Origin: Buchnera aphidicola (Aphis helianthi)
GTDB taxonomy: Bacteria; Pseudomonadota; Gammaproteobacteria; Enterobacterales; Enterobacteriaceae
NCBI RefSeq assembly: GCF_005083845.1
Contig: NZ_CP034894.1
Coordinates: forward strand, 558,001 to 622,000
DNA: 64,000 nt
Reading direction: 5' to 3'
The position numbers and the translations under genes were made by a program. This document shows positions 59,718-64,000 of this stretch, in pieces; position 1 is the stretch's first letter; every line of letters starts with the position of its first letter. The notes beneath the pieces were generated by a model. That model was not told the DNA's origin, did not search any database, and was given only the letters and a program-made list of their open reading frames with translations.

Positions 59718-60656
59718 ATGAACAGTAATATGCAAAAAAAAATATTAAGAATTGCTACTAGAAAAAGTCCTTTAGCTTTAGAACAGACTAAATACGTTGA
59801 AAAAAAAATATTATCTTTATATCCAAATGTCAATATACAATTAGTACCTATAGTTACACATGGAGATAATATTTTAAATAAATCGCTTTCTAAAATTGGA
59901 GGAAAGGGACTTTTTATAAAAGAATTAGAATTTGCTCTTCTTGATAATCGAGCAGATATTGCAATACATTCAATGAAAGATTTACCTGTTCATATTACTA
60001 AAGAATTGTGTTTAGCTAGTATTTGTAAAAGAGGAAATCCATTAGATTCATTAGTTTCTAATTATTATAAATCTATCAATCAACTACCTAAAGGAGCAAT
60101 AGTTGGAACATCGAGTTTAAGAAGGCAATGTCAATTAATAACTTATCGCCCTGATTTAGTAGTTTCTCCTTTAAGAGGTAATATCGAAACAAGAATAGCA
60201 AAATTAGATCAAGGTAAATATGATGCAATAATTTTAGCAACTGAAGGACTAAATAGATTAAATTTAAAAAATCGGATTTCTCAAATTATACCAGCCGAAT
60301 TATCACTTCCTTCATGTGGTCAAGGAGCAATTGGAATACAATCTAGATTACATGACAAAAAAATGCTATTTTTTTTATCACGTTTAAATCATTTTAATAC
60401 TTATATTGAAATTAATGCAGAACGTGCATTTTGTAAAAATTTGGAAGCTGGATGTCAAATTCCAATTGGAAGTTATGCAATTCTTAAAAAAAATAAAATT
60501 TGGCTTAGAGGATTAATTGGCTCTCCTGATGGTAGTATTATATTAAAAGGAGAACGAATAGGATGGTATAATACTGCAGAAGAAATGGCGTTTTCTTTAG
60601 CTAATGAATTACTTGAAAATGGTGCACGTAAAATTCTTGATGACATTTATGCTTAA
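59718..60656 (+). CDS. hemC: Porphobilinogen deaminase
   Basis: Polymerises four porphobilinogens to hydroxymethylbilane. The 312 residues (E. coli 313) show [42 protein letters not shown] with the catalytic Asp, [19 protein letters not shown] and the dipyrromethane-cofactor cysteine in [12 protein letters not shown]. First gene of hemC-hemD, 15 bases apart. The two are the only heme genes in this window. Confidence 0.96.
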   Translation: MNSNMQKKILRIATRKSPLALEQTKYVEKKILSLYPNVNIQLVPIVTHGDNILNKSLSKIGGKGLFIKELEFALLDNRADIAIHSMKDLPVHITKELCLASICKRGNPLDSLVSNYYKSINQLPKGAIVGTSSLRRQCQLITYRPDLVVSPLRGNIETRIAKLDQGKYDAIILATEGLNRLNLKNRISQIIPAELSLPSCGQGAIGIQSRLHDKKMLFFLSRLNHFNTYIEINAERAFCKNLEAGCQIPIGSYAILKKNKIWLRGLIGSPDGSIILKGERIGWYNTAEEMAFSLANELLENGARKILDDIYA

Positions 60657-60671
60657 TATAATTAAATTAAA

Positions 60672-61420
60672 ATGAAAATATTAGTAATGAGACCTTCTCC
60701 TGAAGGTGAAAAATTAGCAAAGATACTAAATTATATAGGAATTTCATCTTGGCATTTTTCTTTATTTAATTTTTTACCTAGTACAAGTCCAATTAGTTTA
60801 TCAAAAAAAATTTATGAACTATATACATCAGATGTTATCCTTATTTTTTCTAAAAAATCTATCTATTATACAAATTTATACTTAATTAACAATAACTTAA
60901 ATTGGCCTATTAGTCCAGATTATTATGCTATTGGTAAAGGTACTGCTCTTTTTCTTAAAAAATATATTAAAAAAAAATTTTAGTACCAGAGAACAAAGAA
61001 AATAGTGAAGCTCTATTAGAACTAATATATAAAAAAGATCTTAATAAATCTAAAATAATTTTGTTAAAGGGAGAAAATGGTAGAAAATTAGTAGAAACAA
61101 GTTTAATAAAAAATAATTATAATATATCTATTATTGAATGCTATAAAAAAGTTTTTAAAATAATAAATAATCATGTAGAAATAAAAAAGTGGCGTTCTTA
61201 TAAAATTAATACATTAGTAGTAACTAGTGGTGAACTTTTGAAAAGATTAAACGAAATAGTTGACATTTCAAATAAACAAGAATGGTTATTTAAATGCAAA
61301 ATATTTGTTGTAGGAAATCGTTTAAGTAGAATAGCCCAAAAAATAGGATGGAGGGATATTATTATATCGAATTATGCTAATAACAAAAATTTATTAAATA
61401 TTATTAAAAAATATAATTAA
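60672..61420 (+). CDS. hemD: Uroporphyrinogen-III synthase, -1 frameshift in an A9 run
   Basis: Cyclises hydroxymethylbilane with inversion of ring D. The first 104 codons read MRPSPEGEKLAKIL and DYYAIGKGTALFL, then a run of nine A (60969-60977) brings TTTTAG. One more A joins ILVPENKENSEALLELI, LLKGENGRKL, VVTSGELLKRL and VVGNRLSRIAQKIGW into a 249-residue product (E. coli 246). The two frames are both clearly HemD, so the gene is interrupted once. Slippage or a sequence error would make it functional. Confidence 0.93.
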
Positions 61421-61428
61421 GTTCTATT

Positions 61429-61502
61429 TCGGCGAAAGAGGATTTGAACCTCTGACCTACTGGTCCCAAACCAGTTGCGCTACCAAGCTGCGCTATTCGC
61501 CG
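61429..61502 (-). tRNA. proM: tRNA-Pro (TGG)
   Basis: A 74-base tRNA on the minus strand with acceptor CGGCGAA/TTCGCCG, anticodon loop TTTGGGA giving TGG, and T arm GGTTCAAATCC. Close to E. coli proM. No encoded CCA. Last of three tRNAs (argX, hisR, proM); the leuT gene, which lies between hisR and proM in E. coli, is absent. Confidence 0.96.
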
Positions 61503-61516
61503 TTTTTAAATTTTGG

Positions 61517-61590
61517 GGTGGCTAATGGGACTTGAACCCATGACCACTGGAATCACAATCCAGCACTCTACCAACTGAGCTATAGCCACC
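61517..61590 (-). tRNA. hisR: tRNA-His (GTG)
   Basis: A 74-base tRNA with the extra G at the 5' end that marks histidine tRNA (GGTGGCTA/TAGCCACC), anticodon GTG in TTGTGAT, and T arm GGTTCAAGTCC. CCA is encoded at 61514-61516. The sequence follows E. coli hisR. Second of the argX-hisR-proM group. Confidence 0.96.
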
Positions 61591-61619
61591 AAATAAAAAT
61601 ATAATTATTTTATATTAAA

Positions 61620-61693
61620 TGCGCTCGACAGGATTTGAACCTGATACCCCTATCTTCGGAAGATAGTGCTCTATCCAAATGAGCTACGAGCGC
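61620..61693 (-). tRNA. argX: tRNA-Arg (CCG)
   Basis: A 74-base tRNA with acceptor GCGCTCG/CGAGCGC, anticodon loop TTCCGAA giving CCG, and T arm GGTTCAAATCC. It matches E. coli argX in position and sequence. CCA not encoded. CGG is very rare in an AT-biased genome, so this gene is retained for the operon or for rare codons. First of the three tRNAs, behind a promoter. Confidence 0.95.
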
Positions 61694-61713
61694 ATTTATA
61701 AAATATAAATTAA

Positions 61714-61742
61714 ATTTTATGACTAATCATTGTTATTGTCCA
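61714..61742 (-). promoter_or_regulatory. Promoter of the argX-hisR-proM tRNA operon
   Basis: On the minus strand TGGACA (complement 61737-61742) and TAAAAT (61714-61719) are 17 bases apart, about 20 bases before argX. Good spacing and boxes; predicted only. Confidence 0.55.
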
Positions 61743-61834
61743 GCTTTTTTTGTAAAAATTTCAAGATTAAAAAATTATTTTTTTTAAATTAAATTATATT
61801 GATTTATAATTTATAATTATTAAATAAAAAATAT

Positions 61835-63094
61835 TTAAGAACGTTTCATCATATCAAAAAATTCGTCATTAGTTTTAGTCATAGATAATTTATTTAACAA
61901 AAATTCCATTGCATCTATTTCACTCATAGGGTGAATAATTTTTCTTAATATCCACATTTTTTGAAGTTCATCTGGTAAGGTTAATAACTCTTCTTTTCTT
62001 GTTCCAGATCTGTTGTAATCAATCGCTGGAAAAACACGTTTTTCTGCTATTTTTCTAGATAATGGTAATTCCATATTTCCTGTACCTTTAAATTCTTCAT
62101 AAATTACTTCATCCATTTTTGAACCAGTATCAACTAATGCAGTTGCAATAATTGTTAAACTACCACCTTCTTCTACATTACGAGCAGCTCCAAAAAATCG
62201 TTTAGGTCGATGTAGTGCATTTGCATCAACTCCTCCTGTTAATACCTTACCTGAAGCTGGAACAACAGTATTATAAGCACGTGCCAAACGTGTAATAGAA
62301 TCAAGTAATATAATAACATCTTTTCTGTGTTCGACTAATCGTTTTGCTTTTTCAATTACCATTTCTGCTACTTGTACATGTCTTGATGCTGGTTCGTCGA
62401 AAGTAGAAGCAACAACTTCCCCTTTAACTAATCTTTGCATTTCAGTAACTTCTTCTGGTCTTTCGTCAATTAATAAAACCATTAAAACACAATCTGGATG
62501 ATTATAAGCTATACTTTGTGCAATATTCTGTAATAATATAGTTTTTCCTGCTTTTGGAGGTGCTACAATTAAACCTCTTTGACCTCTTCCTATAGGTGAA
62601 GCTAAATCTAATACTCTTGCAGTTAAATCTTCTGTTGAACCATTTCCTCTTTCCATTCTTAGACGAGAATTAGCGTGTAAGGGTGTTAAATTTTCAAATA
62701 AAATTTTACTTCTTGCATTTTCAGGTTTATCATAATTAACTTCATTAACTTTTAATAAAGCAAAATATCTTTCACCTTCTTTAGGTGGTCTTATTTTTCC
62801 AGAGATAGTATCACCAGTTCTTAAGTTAAACCTACGAATTTGACTAGGTGATACATATATATCATCAGGACCAGCTAAATAAGAGCTATCAGCAGAACGA
62901 AGAAATCCAAATCCATCTTGTAATATCTCTAAAACTCCGTCTCCAAATATATCTTCTCCACTTTTTGCATGTTGTTTAAGGATGGCAAAAATAATATCTT
63001 GTTTACGCATACGCGCTAAATTTTCCAACCCCATTTTTTCACCAAGAATAATTAATTCGGAAACTGGCATATTTTTAAGTGCGGTAAGATTCAT
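61835..63094 (-). CDS. rho: Transcription termination factor Rho
   Basis: Hexameric RNA-dependent ATPase that ends transcription. The 419 residues equal the E. coli length: N-terminal helical domain [15 protein letters not shown], primary RNA-binding cold-shock motif GFGFLR, Walker [16 protein letters not shown], Walker [15 protein letters not shown]-loop and R-loop segments. Very high conservation. The ATG has AAGAACCCACC just upstream. Upstream of it trxA and rep follow in the same direction, as in enterobacteria without rhlB. Confidence 0.98.
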   Translation of the reverse strand: MNLTALKNMPVSELIILGEKMGLENLARMRKQDIIFAILKQHAKSGEDIFGDGVLEILQDGFGFLRSADSSYLAGPDDIYVSPSQIRRFNLRTGDTISGKIRPPKEGERYFALLKVNEVNYDKPENARSKILFENLTPLHANSRLRMERGNGSTEDLTARVLDLASPIGRGQRGLIVAPPKAGKTILLQNIAQSIAYNHPDCVLMVLLIDERPEEVTEMQRLVKGEVVASTFDEPASRHVQVAEMVIEKAKRLVEHRKDVIILLDSITRLARAYNTVVPASGKVLTGGVDANALHRPKRFFGAARNVEEGGSLTIIATALVDTGSKMDEVIYEEFKGTGNMELPLSRKIAEKRVFPAIDYNRSGTRKEELLTLPDELQKMWILRKIIHPMSEIDAMEFLLNKLSMTKTNDEFFDMMKRS

Positions 63095-63210
63095 AATGGT
63101 GGGTTCTTAGTAAAATCGGGGTAAATCTTGAAATGATAATTTTGACATAATGTATATTTTTATTAAAAAATTTTTATAAAATTTAATTATTAAATTAAAA
63201 ATTAGTAAAT

Positions 63211-63537
63211 TTATTTAATATTCTCATCTAAAAATGTTTGGAGTTGTAATTTAGAAATCGCTCCAATTTTAGTTGCGAGAACCTGACTATTATGAAATAA
63301 TAATAATGCAGGAATACCTCGAATAGAATACATAGGTGCTGTTTTTGGACTTTTTTCGATATTCAGTTTTCCAATTTGAATTTTATTAACATATTCATTT
63401 GCTATTTCTTCTAAAATAGGTGCTAACATTTTACATGGATTACACCATTCAGCCCAAAAGTCAACTAATATAAAACCTGTTTTTTTTAATACTTTTTCTT
63501 CAAAGTTTTGATCAGTCAATTCAATGATATTATTCAT
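63211..63537 (-). CDS. trxA: Thioredoxin 1
   Basis: General disulfide reductant. The 108 residues (E. coli 109) match well: [19 protein letters not shown] and GIPALLLF with the cis-proline. The active site reads WCNPC where nearly all thioredoxins have WCGPC, so the residue after the first cysteine is Asn and not Gly. That may shift redox potential (see findings). Between rep and rho on one strand. Confidence 0.96.
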   Translation of the reverse strand: MNNIIELTDQNFEEKVLKKTGFILVDFWAEWCNPCKMLAPILEEIANEYVNKIQIGKLNIEKSPKTAPMYSIRGIPALLLFHNSQVLATKIGAISKLQLQTFLDENIK

Positions 63538-63668
63538 TTTTTATTTACTCCATAAAAAAATTTAAAAACTTTAATTTTTTATAAATGTTATTTATAATAT
63601 TATCATTTTTAAAAATTGATTTAAACTAAAATTATAGAATTTTTGTGTTTTAATATATTCTAAAAAAA

Positions 63669-64000
63669 TTATTTTTTTATTTTTATTATTTGTTTTAGAT
63701 CATTTATTTTTTTTATATTATATTGTATATTATTTGCAGAATTAGTTAAAAGAATATTTTGATCCCAATGTAAATCTTCTTTAGGCAATTCATATAAAAA
63801 TCTACTCGGTACTGTATATAATTTTTGACCATATTTTATTCTTGTTTGACAGTATGTTAAAAATAGTTGTTTTTTTGCCCGAGTCATTCCTACATAAGCT
63901 AATCTACGTTCTTCTTCTATGTTATTTTCAGTAATGCTTTTGATATTTGGTAAAATACCTTCACTCATACCAATAATAAAAACAGAAGAAAATTCTAATC
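63669..64000 (-). CDS. rep: ATP-dependent DNA helicase Rep, C-terminal end (cut by window edge)
   Basis: 3'-5' superfamily 1 helicase that clears proteins ahead of the fork. The last ~110 residues are here. LEFSSVFIIGMSEGILPN and EERRLAYVGMTRAKKQLFLTYC are SF1 motifs V and VI (Arg for ATP), followed by the PSRFLYELPKEDLHWDQ segment of E. coli Rep. I assign Rep rather than UvrD by that last segment and because rep neighbours trxA and rho. The rest lies to the right of the window. Confidence 0.9.
   Translation of the reverse strand, partial: LEFSSVFIIGMSEGILPNIKSITENNIEEERRLAYVGMTRAKKQLFLTYCQTRIKYGQKLYTVPSRFLYELPKEDLHWDQNILLTNSANNIQYNIKKINDLKQIIKIKK

Noticed and set aside
1-64000. CRISPR arrays, insertion sequences, prophage and integrase sites
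   Set aside because: No spaced repeats, transposase or phage genes and no terminal inverted repeats seen; the gene set is entirely housekeeping apart from the orphan.

Overview
The window is a chromosomal segment of an obligate, vertically inherited gammaproteobacterial endosymbiont, almost certainly Buchnera aphidicola from an aphid. The evidence is the very high A+T content, near-complete absence of G/C at silent sites, enterobacterial protein sequences and local gene orders with many genes missing, no mobile elements, no phage, no CRISPR and tightly packed single-copy housekeeping genes. Gene content and order resemble what I know of the Acyrthosiphon pisum type of Buchnera, but I cannot assign the host from the sequence.

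Layout. 1-5.2 kb: the str region (fusA start, rpsG, rpsL) behind tusDCB, then fkpA, slyX and argD. 5.5-10.4 kb: tsgA, trpS, rpe, aroB, aroK. 10.8-17.8 kb: tRNA-Ser, deoD, deoB, prfC, ansA, nfuA, bioH, ssb. 18.6-27.8 kb: dnaB, gshB, ruvX, yggS, hemW, trmB, mutY, yggX, murI, sbcB. 28-31.5 kb: tRNA-Asn, tRNA-Ile2, pyrE, dut, cysQ, rplI, rpsR, rpsF. 31.6-45.2 kb: a long minus-strand block of pgi, mtlA, mtlD, mutL, miaA, hflK, hflC, purA, rnr. 45.4-52.8 kb: orn, tRNA-Gly, amiB, rpmE, a miniature ftsN, hslVU, ibpA, fpr, epmA, coaD. 52.9-54.4 kb: one large orphan gene with no recognised relative. 54.7-64 kb: rsmJ, pitA, ynfM-like transporter, dapF, cyaY, hemC, hemD, an argX-hisR-proM tRNA operon, rho, trxA and the 3' end of rep.

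The most striking property is that seven genes (trpS, ansA, pyrE, orn, amiB, the orphan gene and hemD) are each interrupted by a one-base frame error lying in, or next to, a homopolymer of 9-12 A (or T, in amiB). In every case one base change in the run restores a full protein, and for the six recognised genes the motifs and, where I compared it, the length of the family return. Six need one extra base and orn needs one fewer. trpS and pyrE are hard to do without, so either RNA-polymerase slippage at poly(A) rescues these genes, as has been described for Buchnera and Blochmannia, or the sequence carries homopolymer errors. A related homopolymer signal is the A11 run in the ibpA heat-shock promoter spacer, the place where a one-A deletion is known to change aphid heat tolerance.

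The other points of interest are the ~504-residue orphan protein (coiled coils plus a compact C-terminal domain, higher G+C than its neighbours), an 81-residue FtsN cut down to its cytoplasmic, membrane and essential periplasmic peptide, an AmiB without its AMIN domain, a leftover pair of heme genes, and a conserved-looking leader hairpin before rpsF. Functionally the block serves translation and tRNA modification (tusBCD, miaA, trmB, prfC, epmA, ribosomal proteins), essential amino-acid supply to the host (aroB, aroK, argD, dapF), nucleotide metabolism (purA, pyrE, dut, deoB, deoD), replication and repair (dnaB, ssb, mutL, mutY, sbcB, rep), protein quality control (hslVU, ibpA, hflKC, fkpA), and sugar use (mtlA, mtlD, pgi).
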